A stretch of DNA of 64,000 bases from NCBI RefSeq assembly GCF_000971975.1, contig NZ_LAQO01000002.1:62001-126000 (forward strand), in the 5' to 3' direction. A program made the position numbers and the translations under genes. A model generated the notes under the pieces. That model did no database searches. It was given only the letters and a program-made list of their open reading frames with translations, and had not been told where the DNA came from. Numbering within the stretch: position 1 is the stretch's first letter; each line of letters starts with the position of its first letter. This DNA comes from Paenibacillus algorifonticola. Lineage in GTDB: Bacteria; Bacillota; Bacilli; Paenibacillales; Paenibacillaceae. Of the stretch, positions 27,190 to 35,143 are shown one piece after another.

Positions 27190-30126
27190 ATGGGAATACC
27201 TCTACTGCGATTTTTGTTCCGCAAAATGTGGAACACCCGTTGGCTGACGTTTAGCGCTTTGGCGGGTCTAACGATTGCGGTTGCTTTTGCAACCAGCATC
27301 CCGATGTATGCGGATGGGGCGCTCAAGCGCGTAGTTGCTGCCTCGCTCAAGGAGAAGAGCACCGGCTTGCCAGCAGGCTCGCTGCTGATGCGGTATCAGT
27401 CGCCTGGCGGGCAGTCAACCGATCTTTCAGCTTTGACCGAGGTTGACCGATATATTAAAGAGGATGTACCGAATGAAATCGGGTTTGCCTATCAGAACTT
27501 TGTTCGCAGCTTATCGCTTCGCGGCGCTGATGTAGTACCAGAAGACCCGACCAAGGTGGATGCGAGCCGTACCCGTCAGATGACATTAATGTCTATGTCG
27601 GAGCTGGAAGGCAAAACCGAGATTATGCAAGGACGCTGGTTTACCGACAAGGTCGATAAAGACGGCGTTATGGAAGCGGTCATGCTTGAAGAGGCGATGT
27701 ACCGCAATGATATTCATATTGGGGATTTATTTGAATACCCGATCTATAGCGGGCTGAATTTGACGCTGCGCGTCAAAATCGTCGGAGCTGTCAAGCCGCT
27801 GAATGACACCGATCCTTATTGGTATCAAGGGCTTGAAGGACTAATGAATACGCTCCAGATTAACGAGAACGTATTTATGAAGTCACTGCTGGAGCAGCAA
27901 AAAATTCCGCTTAACAATGCAAGCTGGTATTATGCTTTCGATTTGTCTCAGGTGCAGACGAGTCAGCTGTCGCCGCTCGGAAGAACGCTGGACCGCTTGA
28001 ATATCGAGCTGTATCAGCGTTTGACAGACACGAAGGTGGAAATTTCATTTGCCGATACGCTCATCGAGTTCAAGCGGCAGAGCTTGCAGCTTCAGACGCT
28101 GCTGTTCACGCTGGCAGCTCCGATGCTTGCGATGGTGTTTTATTTTATCGCGATGAATGCCCGGCAGTCTCTTGATAAGCAGCGCAGCGACATTGCGGTG
28201 CTTCGCAGCCGCGGCGCAGGAACGAGGCAAATCATTTGGATTTATTTGCTGGAGGGCTTGCTGCTTGGGGCGATCGCTTTAGTATGCGGTCCGTTCCTCG
28301 GCTGGTTTATGGCGAAAAGCATCGGCTCGGCCAATGGTTTCCTGTCCTTCGTCAATCGGACGTCGATCCCGGTCGGCTTCTCGACTGAGGCGATGATTGC
28401 AGGCGTAGCTGCCGTCGTGCTGGCGCTGCTATCGACGATTATTCCGGCGATTATTTATGCCAGATCGTCGATTGTCAGCTACAAGAGAGATTTAGCGCGT
28501 TCGGACCGCAGTCCGTTTTGGCAGCGCTGGTTTATCGATGTTTTGCTGCTTGGCGCAGCCGGATATGGCTGGTATATGTTCAATCAGCGCCAAATGCTGA
28601 CCTTCCAGACTGGACTTACGACGGATCAGCTTAATGTGCAGCCGTTTCTGTTTTTCGTACCGGCTTTATCCATTTTTGCAATGGGGTTGTTTTTCCTGCG
28701 GTTGTTCCCGTGGCTGCTGAAGGTGTTTAACTGGCTGGGCCGGAGATTTTTACCCGTTCCGCTTTATTTAACGCTTACCCAGTTGTCGCGTTCTTCCAAA
28801 GGCTATTACCCGTTGATGATTTTGCTTGTATTGACACTCGGGCTCGGTGTATATAACGCATCTGCTGCCCGTACGATTGATTTGAACTCGACGGAGCGTA
28901 CGCTGTATAAATTCGGCACGGATGTCGTCATTCAAACGGTATGGGATGGCACGCCAGAGGTGAAATATACGGGGGGCAGCAATGGAAACGGCGGCGGCAA
29001 TGGCGGCAGCGGTGGAAATGGCTCCGGCGGCAACGGAGGCGGTTCGTCAGGGGGCGGCTCTGGTGGTGGAGCTGGCGGAGGGTCCGGCGGCGGTGGAGGC
29101 GGTGCGCAACAGCCTGTGCCTACGCGCATTTTGTACAGTGAACCGCCTTTTGAGCTGTTCCGCAAAATGGAAGGTGTTGAAGCTGCAGCACGCGTGCTGC
29201 AAACGAAAGGGAACATTGTCGTTTCGGGGCGCTCCATTGGTCAGGGCACGGTGATGGGTATCGACAATGTCGATTTCTCCAAGGTAGCTTGGTTCCGCAA
29301 TGACCTGTTTCCAACACATCCGTTTACGTATTTGAACTATTTGGGCATGTATGAGCATGCGGCGCTTATTCCAACTGGAGTAGCGGAGAAGTATCAGCTT
29401 AAGCCGGGAGATACGATGTCGGTTGGCTTTACCGAAGGCAAGCTGGATTTTGTAGTCGTTGGCATCCTGCCTTATTGGCCGACGCAATATCCGGATCAAT
29501 CGCCGTTCGTCATTACAAATCTCGATTACATTTATGATCAGCTTCCGATTATGCCTTATGAGGTTTGGCTCAAAATGAAGGATGGCGCTAAAGTTGCGCC
29601 GATTTTGGAAGAACTGCAAAAGCAGAGCATTGAAGTCGCTACCGTCAAGGACGTACGCAATGAACTGATTATCCAGTCCAAGCTTCCGACCAGAGGCGGC
29701 GTATTCGGGATTCTCAGTCTCGGGTTTCTCGTATCCGTCATCGTCACTTTGACAGGGTACGTGCTGTATTGGTTCTTTAATCTTTCAGGACGGGTCGTGC
29801 AATTTGGTGTTTTGCGGGCGATGGGGCTGTCGCGCAAGCAGCTCACGGGCATGCTCATGCTGGAGCAGCTGTTTACAGCGGGACTTTCCATCGGTCTAGG
29901 CGTTATGATTGGCAAGCTGACGAGTCTATTGTTCCTGCCGTTCCTGCAAACGGCCGAAAATGCGACAGAAACGGTGCCGCCGTTCCGCGTCGTCTTCGAA
30001 GCGAAGGATACGAATCAGCTGTTTATCGTCGTCGCTTTCATGATGATTACTGGAGCGCTGCTGCTCTTCCTGCATATTCGCAGGCTGCGGGTGCATCAGG
30101 CGGTTAAAATGGGAGAGGAGCGCTAA
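27190..30126 (+). CDS. FtsX/MacB-type ABC permease with glycine-rich insert
   Basis: A 978-residue permease with an N-terminal helix (about 15-40), a large extracellular domain, and FtsX-type helix bundles near residues 295-440 (LAAPMLAMVFYFIAMNARQ), 450-540 and 835-970 (VIVTLTGYVLYWFFNLSGRV). Two FtsX-like units in one chain suggest a self-contained transmembrane dimer. Residues about 594-637, inside the second extracellular domain, are almost only Gly, Ser, Asn and Ala. Such permeases act as mechanotransmitters or exporters rather than classic channels. It follows the adaptor by three bases and precedes a second ATPase; substrate unknown. Confidence 0.9.
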   Translation: MGIPLLRFLFRKMWNTRWLTFSALAGLTIAVAFATSIPMYADGALKRVVAASLKEKSTGLPAGSLLMRYQSPGGQSTDLSALTEVDRYIKEDVPNEIGFAYQNFVRSLSLRGADVVPEDPTKVDASRTRQMTLMSMSELEGKTEIMQGRWFTDKVDKDGVMEAVMLEEAMYRNDIHIGDLFEYPIYSGLNLTLRVKIVGAVKPLNDTDPYWYQGLEGLMNTLQINENVFMKSLLEQQKIPLNNASWYYAFDLSQVQTSQLSPLGRTLDRLNIELYQRLTDTKVEISFADTLIEFKRQSLQLQTLLFTLAAPMLAMVFYFIAMNARQSLDKQRSDIAVLRSRGAGTRQIIWIYLLEGLLLGAIALVCGPFLGWFMAKSIGSANGFLSFVNRTSIPVGFSTEAMIAGVAAVVLALLSTIIPAIIYARSSIVSYKRDLARSDRSPFWQRWFIDVLLLGAAGYGWYMFNQRQMLTFQTGLTTDQLNVQPFLFFVPALSIFAMGLFFLRLFPWLLKVFNWLGRRFLPVPLYLTLTQLSRSSKGYYPLMILLVLTLGLGVYNASAARTIDLNSTERTLYKFGTDVVIQTVWDGTPEVKYTGGSNGNGGGNGGSGGNGSGGNGGGSSGGGSGGGAGGGSGGGGGGAQQPVPTRILYSEPPFELFRKMEGVEAAARVLQTKGNIVVSGRSIGQGTVMGIDNVDFSKVAWFRNDLFPTHPFTYLNYLGMYEHAALIPTGVAEKYQLKPGDTMSVGFTEGKLDFVVVGILPYWPTQYPDQSPFVITNLDYIYDQLPIMPYEVWLKMKDGAKVAPILEELQKQSIEVATVKDVRNELIIQSKLPTRGGVFGILSLGFLVSVIVTLTGYVLYWFFNLSGRVVQFGVLRAMGLSRKQLTGMLMLEQLFTAGLSIGLGVMIGKLTSLLFLPFLQTAENATETVPPFRVVFEAKDTNQLFIVVAFMMITGALLLFLHIRRLRVHQAVKMGEER

Positions 30127-30131
30127 CAGCT

Positions 30132-31016
30132 ATGATCGATTGCGAAGGCTTAGTCAAAATTTACAAAACGGATGATCTCGAGGTTGTCGCTCTGCAGGGT
30201 CTTAATCTTAAAGTAAACCCAGGCGAGCTGATGGCGATTATCGGGAACAGCGGAAGCGGGAAGTCGACGCTGCTTAATATTTTGGGCGGCCTCGACCACC
30301 CGTCTGCTGGCCAAGTCAGAGTGGGTCCGTGGGATTTGCTGAAAATCACCCCGGACGACCTCGTGAAATACAAGCGGGAAACGGTCGGTTTTATATGGCA
30401 AAATAACGCCCGCAACCTGCTGCCGTATTTAACGGCGCTGGAAAATGTGGAAATGCCGATGATGCTTTCGGGCAAGGTCGACCGTGCCTATGCCAAGCAG
30501 CTGCTGGAATGGGTAGGGCTCAAGGAGCGGATGAACAACAAGCTCCATCAATTGTCCGGCGGGGAGCAGCAGCGTGTCGCGATTGCGATTTCCTTGTGCA
30601 ATCGCCCGCAGCTGCTGCTGGCGGATGAGCCGACGGGATCGGTGGATACCGCAACCTCGGATCTGATCATGAATATTTTTCGCAAGCTGAACCGTGAAAT
30701 TGGCATTACGATTGTTATTGTTACCCATGATCTTTCATTGGCGGGCAAAGTGGACCGTGTCGTTGCGATTCGCGACGGCTTGACGAGTACCGAGTTTATT
30801 AAGCGCAATCCCAATATGAATACGGTTGGGGGTGAGGAAGAGCATTCAGGCAAAGGACTTCAGGCTGTTCATGAAGCTTATGTCGTCGTAGACCGGGTGG
30901 GAAGACTCCAGGTGCCGAAGGAATATTTAACCACACTAGGCATAACAGATAAAGCGACAATGGAATTTGATGGTGAGCGAATCGTCATTTCGCCGCCTAA
31001 ATCATTAGGGGGGTAA
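30132..31016 (+). CDS. ABC transporter ATP-binding protein with C-terminal AbrB-like domain (second ATPase)
   Basis: A 294-residue LolD/MacB-class ATPase: Walker A IGNSGSGKSTLLNILGG, Q-loop GFIWQNNARNLLPYLTALEN, signature QLSGGEQQRVAIAISL, Walker B LLLADEPTGSVD, switch VTHDLSLAG. After about residue 235 it has an extra tail; residues about 252-290 (VVDRVGRLQVPKEYLTTLGI, then EFDGERIVISPP) resemble the SpoVT/AbrB swapped-hairpin fold. A domain of that fold on an ATPase may dimerise or regulate rather than bind DNA; this is inference. The gene lies five bases after the permease and six before the binding protein. Confidence 0.9.
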   Translation: MIDCEGLVKIYKTDDLEVVALQGLNLKVNPGELMAIIGNSGSGKSTLLNILGGLDHPSAGQVRVGPWDLLKITPDDLVKYKRETVGFIWQNNARNLLPYLTALENVEMPMMLSGKVDRAYAKQLLEWVGLKERMNNKLHQLSGGEQQRVAIAISLCNRPQLLLADEPTGSVDTATSDLIMNIFRKLNREIGITIVIVTHDLSLAGKVDRVVAIRDGLTSTEFIKRNPNMNTVGGEEEHSGKGLQAVHEAYVVVDRVGRLQVPKEYLTTLGITDKATMEFDGERIVISPPKSLGG

Positions 31017-31022
31017 AATAGG

Positions 31023-32600
31023 ATGGAGAAACGGTTGTCTAATAGAAAAATGATTAAAAAGTGGGTTGTTGTCCCTGCGACACTTATGGTGGCAACGTCG
31101 ATTTTGGCGGCTTGCAGCGGCGGTGCGCAAAGTACAGCAGAGAAGCATGTTCTGCGTATAGGTGTATTGTATGGGGGAGCAGATAATGAGCCGTATTTCC
31201 GTTCGCAATATACCGATACGTATGAAATGATGAACCCGGAGATCGATTTTGAAATCGTAAGCGCAATTGACTACTCGGATATGCGCTACCAGACTCCGGA
31301 TGAGAACGGCAATATCGATCAACCAGATCCGTATGCGAAAATGAAAGATATGCTGACTGGCGATAATCCTGTCGATGTCGTGGTGCTGGATTACAACATG
31401 CTGCGCCGTCTCGTGCAGGATAATCTGCTGAAGCAGCTCGACCCATTGATCAGCCAAAGCAAATTCGATTTGACTGATTATGTGCCGACTGTCATTGATG
31501 GCATTAAATCCGCTGGCGACAACAACATCTACGCCCTGACGCCAACGTTCAGCTCATCGGCTCTTTATTACAATAAAAAGCTGTTTGAAGAAGCTGGCGT
31601 AGAGCCTCCTACAGACAATATGACCTGGAAGGACATTATGGACAAAGCTCGTCTTGTGAGCAAGGGAGAGGGCGTTGACCGTAAATATGGCATGACCTTC
31701 AGCCGTTGGAACGGCGGCGATTTCAACTCTGATATTCAAACCTACAGCTCGGCGCTTCAACTGAAAATGTGGGACGATAAAGGCGAGAAAATGCTGGTCA
31801 ACACGCCGCAATGGGAAAATGTATGGAATACGGTCTCTAGCTTGTACAGAGACGATGTTGTGCCGGATCAAGAGGATATTAATAAAATCAATGAAGAGCT
31901 AAACAAGGAATCCGCAGATGGCAACTACGTTTACAACCCTACACAAGGCGATTTGTTTGCGGGTGGCAAAGTAGCCATGACGATCTCAGATTACAATTAT
32001 GTGAATGAGCTGAGCAATACGATGAACAATGCTTCCAAAATTAAAGACTTTGAGGCATTTGATTGGGATGTTGTGACCTATCCGACGCATGAGGAGGCAC
32101 CAGGCATCGGCGGTGCCATTTACTTCAGCCAGCTGATGGGGATTAACAACAACGCTCAAAACTCCGAGGATGCTTGGAAATTCATTCAATTTACAAACAG
32201 CAAGGAATGGGCGGAAATGAAGTCCCGCAGCACGTATGAGCTCGTTGCGCGCAAAGAGTTCCTTAAGCCTAAAAACGGCATGAATTACAACATTAATGCC
32301 TTTACTGCCCTTAAACCTATTCCGCCGCAAAGCGTCGATACAGAGAAGCTGTACCGCGAAAAGCCGGGCATTTGGGAAGCGCAAAATGCTTCTTACGAGC
32401 TGTTCCAGAAGGTCATTAAGGGCGATATAACATCGAAGGAAGCATTAGCCGAGTGGGAAACGAAAGGTAATGCTGTACTGGAGAAGATTAAAAAACAGCC
32501 GACCAAGACAGATTCCGGAAAGGCAGCGGAAGCAGGCACGGATGATGCCAGCACCAAGCCTGTAGAGGAAGAAGCTGAAGCAGCAGTACCAGCAGGATAA
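31023..32600 (+). CDS. Extracellular solute-binding lipoprotein, family 1
   Basis: A 525-residue binding protein of the sugar-type (MalE/UgpB) family 1. A lipoprotein signal ends TLMVATSILAACSGG. Body motifs include DVVVLDYNMLRRLVQDNLLKQ, YALTPTFSSSALYYNKKLFE and the family 1 phrase DLFAGGKVAMTISDYN. The last ~35 residues are a Glu/Ala-rich tail. Such proteins normally deliver solutes to MalFG-type importers; none is here. It is instead the last gene of an operon built from exporter-type parts, six bases after the second ATPase. It could sense or scavenge a ligand for that complex. The ligand is not predictable. Confidence 0.88.
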   Translation: MEKRLSNRKMIKKWVVVPATLMVATSILAACSGGAQSTAEKHVLRIGVLYGGADNEPYFRSQYTDTYEMMNPEIDFEIVSAIDYSDMRYQTPDENGNIDQPDPYAKMKDMLTGDNPVDVVVLDYNMLRRLVQDNLLKQLDPLISQSKFDLTDYVPTVIDGIKSAGDNNIYALTPTFSSSALYYNKKLFEEAGVEPPTDNMTWKDIMDKARLVSKGEGVDRKYGMTFSRWNGGDFNSDIQTYSSALQLKMWDDKGEKMLVNTPQWENVWNTVSSLYRDDVVPDQEDINKINEELNKESADGNYVYNPTQGDLFAGGKVAMTISDYNYVNELSNTMNNASKIKDFEAFDWDVVTYPTHEEAPGIGGAIYFSQLMGINNNAQNSEDAWKFIQFTNSKEWAEMKSRSTYELVARKEFLKPKNGMNYNINAFTALKPIPPQSVDTEKLYREKPGIWEAQNASYELFQKVIKGDITSKEALAEWETKGNAVLEKIKKQPTKTDSGKAAEAGTDDASTKPVEEEAEAAVPAG

Positions 32601-32608
32601 AAAAAGAG

Positions 32609-32655
32609 CGTCCCGTAAGAAGCCTGAAATGGCTTTGTACGGGACGTTTGTTTTT
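32609..32655 (+). terminator. Terminator of the five-gene ABC operon
   Basis: CGTCCCGTA (32609-32617) pairs with TACGGGACG (32638-32646), with an inner AAGCC/GGCTT stem, then TTTGTTTTT. It lies a few bases after the binding-protein stop, so the operon ends here. Confidence 0.92.
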
Positions 32656-32728
32656 GAAGGTATAAATTGTCGATGGATTACTGTATTTAGCCTTTTTTGG
32701 GTATTCTAATGAGTGAGGAGGGATACCA

Positions 32729-32893
32729 TTGAGGTGGATCTATTGGGTTCGATTATATGAGACAAAATTTCAGGCAGGCTGCCTTGTGCGGAGAATGGAA
32801 AATGACTGGTGGATATATGGCTACGAGTGTCCACAGGAGGTTGAGGTTTTTCGCTCCAAGCGGGGACGTTACGGCGTGAGATTTTTGATTTAA
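32729..32893 (+). CDS. Small Trp/Tyr-rich hypothetical protein
   Basis: A 54-residue frame from TTG 32729, beginning MRWIYWVRLYETKFQAGCLV and ending with GRYGVRFLI. It is preceded by GAGGAGGG at good spacing. Six tryptophans and tyrosines fall in the first thirty residues, and there are two cysteines. No family is recognised, and no signal peptide or clear membrane helix is seen. It stands alone between the ABC-operon terminator and the tRNA pair. The ribosome site is the main support; it could be a chance frame. Confidence 0.45.
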   Translation: MRWIYWVRLYETKFQAGCLVRRMENDWWIYGYECPQEVEVFRSKRGRYGVRFLI

Positions 32894-33042
32894 TTCAAAA
32901 GATTAAAAAAATGAAGAAAAATGCTTGACTTCACTATCTCATATATTGTATATTAATTCATGTCGCCATTTCAAATTGATGCGTTGTACGAATGGAATAT
33001 ACAGCCGCTTTCTATTAAATCGTCTTGCTAGACGTTTTATGA

Positions 33043-33119
33043 GGGCCCTTAGCTCAGTTGGTTAGAGCGGTCGGCTCATAACCGATTGGTCGGGGGTTCG
33101 AGTCCCTCAGGGCCCACCA
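33043..33119 (+). tRNA. tRNA with CAU anticodon, probably tRNA-Ile2 (lysidine type)
   Basis: A complete cloverleaf with acceptor stem GGGCCCT/AGGGCCC, encoded CCA (33117-33119), D arm TAGCTCAGTTGGTTAGAGC, anticodon stem GTCGG/CCGAT around loop CTCATAA (anticodon CAT at 33077-33079), and T arm GGGGGTTCGAGTCCCTC. A CAU anticodon means Met or AUA-reading Ile. The TTAGCTCAG D arm and GGCTCATAACC loop resemble bacterial tRNA-Ile2, which TilS converts to lysidine; elongator Met is the alternative. It would be a partner of the T-box-controlled IleS. Confidence 0.88.
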
Positions 33120-33140
33120 TTGTACACCTCAATCTATTAT

Positions 33141-33226
33141 GCCGGGGTGGCGGAATTGGCAGACGCACAGGACTTAAAATCCTGCGGTAGGTGACTACCG
33201 TACCGGTTCGATCCCGGTCCTCGGCA
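33141..33226 (+). tRNA. tRNA-Leu(UAA), likely prophage attachment site
   Basis: An 86-nt class II tRNA: acceptor stem GCCGGGG/CCTCGGC with discriminator A at 33226, anticodon stem CAGGA/TCCTG around CTTAAAA (anticodon TAA at 33175-33177), a long variable arm GGTAGGTGACTACC, and T arm CCGGTTCGATCCCGG. No CCA is encoded: the next bases are TACC. An integrase gene starts 77 bases downstream. Loss of a templated CCA right at the prophage border would fit integration into the 3' end of this gene. Confidence 0.93.
33200..33226 (+). other. Putative attL core at the 3' end of tRNA-Leu
   Basis: Tyrosine integrases commonly recombine in the T arm and acceptor end of tRNA genes. The integrase gene lies beside this end and phage genes follow without a break, so the crossover most likely lies here. 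The matching attR copy would be beyond position 64000, so the exact core cannot be set from this window. Confidence 0.5.
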
Positions 33227-33243
33227 TACCGAAAACACCTTGA

Positions 33244-33276
33244 GATCCCTTGATACATAAGGGGTCTTTTGTTTTT
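33244..33276 (+). terminator. Terminator after the tRNA pair
   Basis: GATCCCTT (33244-33251) pairs with AAGGGGTC (33259-33266), followed by TTTTGTTTTT. It closes the tRNA transcript and lies within the putative prophage end, so it may be phage-borne. Confidence 0.7.
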
Positions 33277-33302
33277 GTATGGCGCTTTTTGATTCGACAA
33301 AA

Positions 33303-34580
33303 TCAAGAAGAATGGGCGTCGTTTTTGCCGTTGGGGACGGATTGGGGACGAACTTTTGGGTCGAACTTATCAAGGTGCGAAGCGGTCTTGCGGCTGAGCT
33401 TTTTTGTCACGTGGGCATACGTATCGCTGGTGACTTGCGATGTAGCATGTCTCAGTCGGTGTTGTATCTCTTTAATAGATGCACCTTGCTCTAGTAAGTA
33501 CGTTGCATTCGTATGCCGTAGGCCGTGCAGGGTTACATATCGGAACCCGTTTTTCTTACACCAGTTTTCCCACCTTTGGGTCGGCGTTGTATGATAGTAT
33601 GGTTTACCCAATCCAGAGTGAAAAACGAAATTGCGATCCCCACCTTCCCACTTGTCCATCAGTTTCAATTTAAGCTTTCGGTTTGCTTTGATGTGAGCGG
33701 CCAACTCTTCCATATACCACAGTGGCATGTCCACATAATCGTTAGATGCTTCGTTCTTGGTGTCAGTAATGTCGGCTTGACTGTTTTCGGTGTTCGATAT
33801 ACTCTCATCGATCCGCAGCCGACAATTCACGAAGTCGCAGTCATCAATCTCAAGTGCGATCAACTCGCCGCGTCTAAAGCCTCCCATAATTGCCCCAAGA
33901 AAATACATACGCCATACCGATTTAGTTTCAAGCAGCGCATCAATTACTGCTGTCGCTTCATCATCTTCGTAGTAGTTTTTCCGATCCTTTCGCGCCTTCT
34001 TATCTTCTTTGCTAATCTGAGGTCGCTTAACACCATCCAGCGGATTTACTTTGAGTACGTTCCACTCAACGGCTCTCGCGAACACACTATTCGTTACGTC
34101 ATAGGTATATTGAATCGTCCGGGATGATAACGTGTCTTTACCTCCTCGTTTGTCTACGCGCGCGCCTGGCTTACGTAGATCAGCAAACATTTTAACCAAT
34201 TGCATCGTTGTAATTTCGTCGATGCGTTTGTGCCCAATTCTGGGCAATACGTGGTTATTGATCTTCGAACAGTGTGACTTTAGAGTGGTCCCATTTTTTA
34301 ACTCTATCGCAGCATACTTTGGTATCCATTCCTTCTCATAAAAATCTTTGAATGTTAGTTTAGCAGGTGCGATATAGTTCCCGCTCAATACGTCTAGTTT
34401 GAACGCTGCTAATTGGTCATCCAGATAATCTTTCAAGCGTTTTGTTGTTCTTAGCAGCGCCTCGTCTTCAATTGTGACTGTTTGGCGTGGCCGGTTGCGG
34501 GTGCCGTCAGCATTTAGGCCAAGGTCTACAGTTAACCTCCAGGTATTTTCTCCTCGTTTTTCGATGCTTCCTTTTGCCAT
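33303..34580 (-). CDS. int: Phage tyrosine integrase
   Basis: A site-specific tyrosine recombinase of about 425 residues from ATG 34580, with GGAGGAAAAAAG just before it; the frame stays open to 34667. The start MAKGSIEKRGENTWRLTVDL is the AP2-like arm-binding domain of Gram-positive phage integrases. A SAM-like core-binding domain (about 60-170) follows. The catalytic domain has Arg in GGFRRGELIALEIDD, HGLRHTNATYLLEQGA, and the nucleophile Tyr in TSDTYAHVTKK. It is transcribed toward the tRNA-Leu end, as expected for a tRNA-integrating phage. Confidence 0.95.
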   Translation of the reverse strand: MAKGSIEKRGENTWRLTVDLGLNADGTRNRPRQTVTIEDEALLRTTKRLKDYLDDQLAAFKLDVLSGNYIAPAKLTFKDFYEKEWIPKYAAIELKNGTTLKSHCSKINNHVLPRIGHKRIDEITTMQLVKMFADLRKPGARVDKRGGKDTLSSRTIQYTYDVTNSVFARAVEWNVLKVNPLDGVKRPQISKEDKKARKDRKNYYEDDEATAVIDALLETKSVWRMYFLGAIMGGFRRGELIALEIDDCDFVNCRLRIDESISNTENSQADITDTKNEASNDYVDMPLWYMEELAAHIKANRKLKLKLMDKWEGGDRNFVFHSGLGKPYYHTTPTQRWENWCKKNGFRYVTLHGLRHTNATYLLEQGASIKEIQHRLRHATSQVTSDTYAHVTKKLSRKTASHLDKFDPKVRPQSVPNGKNDAHSS

Positions 34581-34684
34581 CTTTTTTCCTCCAATAGAAC
34601 GTATGTTCTTTTTTGATGTATGATAAACAGCCTTTAGGCCGGAAAGCGCGAAAGGGTAGGATCTCATTTCGTGTATTAATCTTG

Positions 34685-35143
34685 TTAAATTAATTCTACA
34701 ACGCCTAATGGGTCAAACAGCACAATATGGTTGTCGTCGGCCTTAACTGATAATCCGTATTTTTCGGTATAGCGATCAATAGCTGCCTGTAAAAAGTCTT
34801 CTGTAACGCCTAAAAATTCTGCCAGATCATATCGGCCTGATATTCGGGCATGGTGGGCTTGTACAATGCGATCCAAAGGAATCATACACTGATAAGCCCA
34901 CTGCCTGGCCCGCAGCTCTTGTTTGCGGTTCTGGATGTTGGATTGATCAAGGATGTTGCCTGAGCTGGTATGGTAATGGGCAATTTCTTCTGCAATGACG
35001 CAAGCCTTAGCCACTTCTGACTGATCTTTATTTATGAAGATAACTTTATCGGCGTATAGCCCTTTAATGCGAGGAGTCATTTTCTTCTCGAATACAATTA
35101 CATCATGCCGTGTAGCCTCCATTAACAGAGCGTCATAATTCAT
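34685..35143 (-). CDS. ImmA/IrrE-like protein with altered metal motif
   Basis: A 152-residue protein of the ImmA/IrrE metallopeptidase family, whose members cleave phage or ICE repressors to trigger induction. The motif region reads ACVIAEEIAHYHTSSGNIL: the first His of a classical HExxH is replaced by Glu while the later His remains. A helical C-terminal half has RARQWAYQCMIPLDRIV. It starts right after the repressor stop on the same strand, the usual repressor-protease pair. Whether it still binds zinc is open; it may use a variant active site or act without catalysis. Confidence 0.78.
   Translation of the reverse strand: MNYDALLMEATRHDVIVFEKKMTPRIKGLYADKVIFINKDQSEVAKACVIAEEIAHYHTSSGNILDQSNIQNRKQELRARQWAYQCMIPLDRIVQAHHARISGRYDLAEFLGVTEDFLQAAIDRYTEKYGLSVKADDNHIVLFDPLGVVELI

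Noticed and set aside
26840..29106. Gly-rich runs considered as a CRISPR or tandem DNA repeat
   Set aside because: The DNA units are irregular and in frame with protein linkers; there are no spacers of fixed length and no cas genes.
28932..29254. Proline-rich minus-strand and Arg/Trp-rich plus-strand frames
   Set aside because: They are alternative frames of the glycine-rich linker of the permease and reflect its repetitive GGN codons.
33076..33373. Two minus-strand open frames over the tRNA pair, including a VGPEGLEPPTNRL-type end
   Set aside because: They translate the antisense of tRNA genes, a well-known source of false proteins; no ribosome site.
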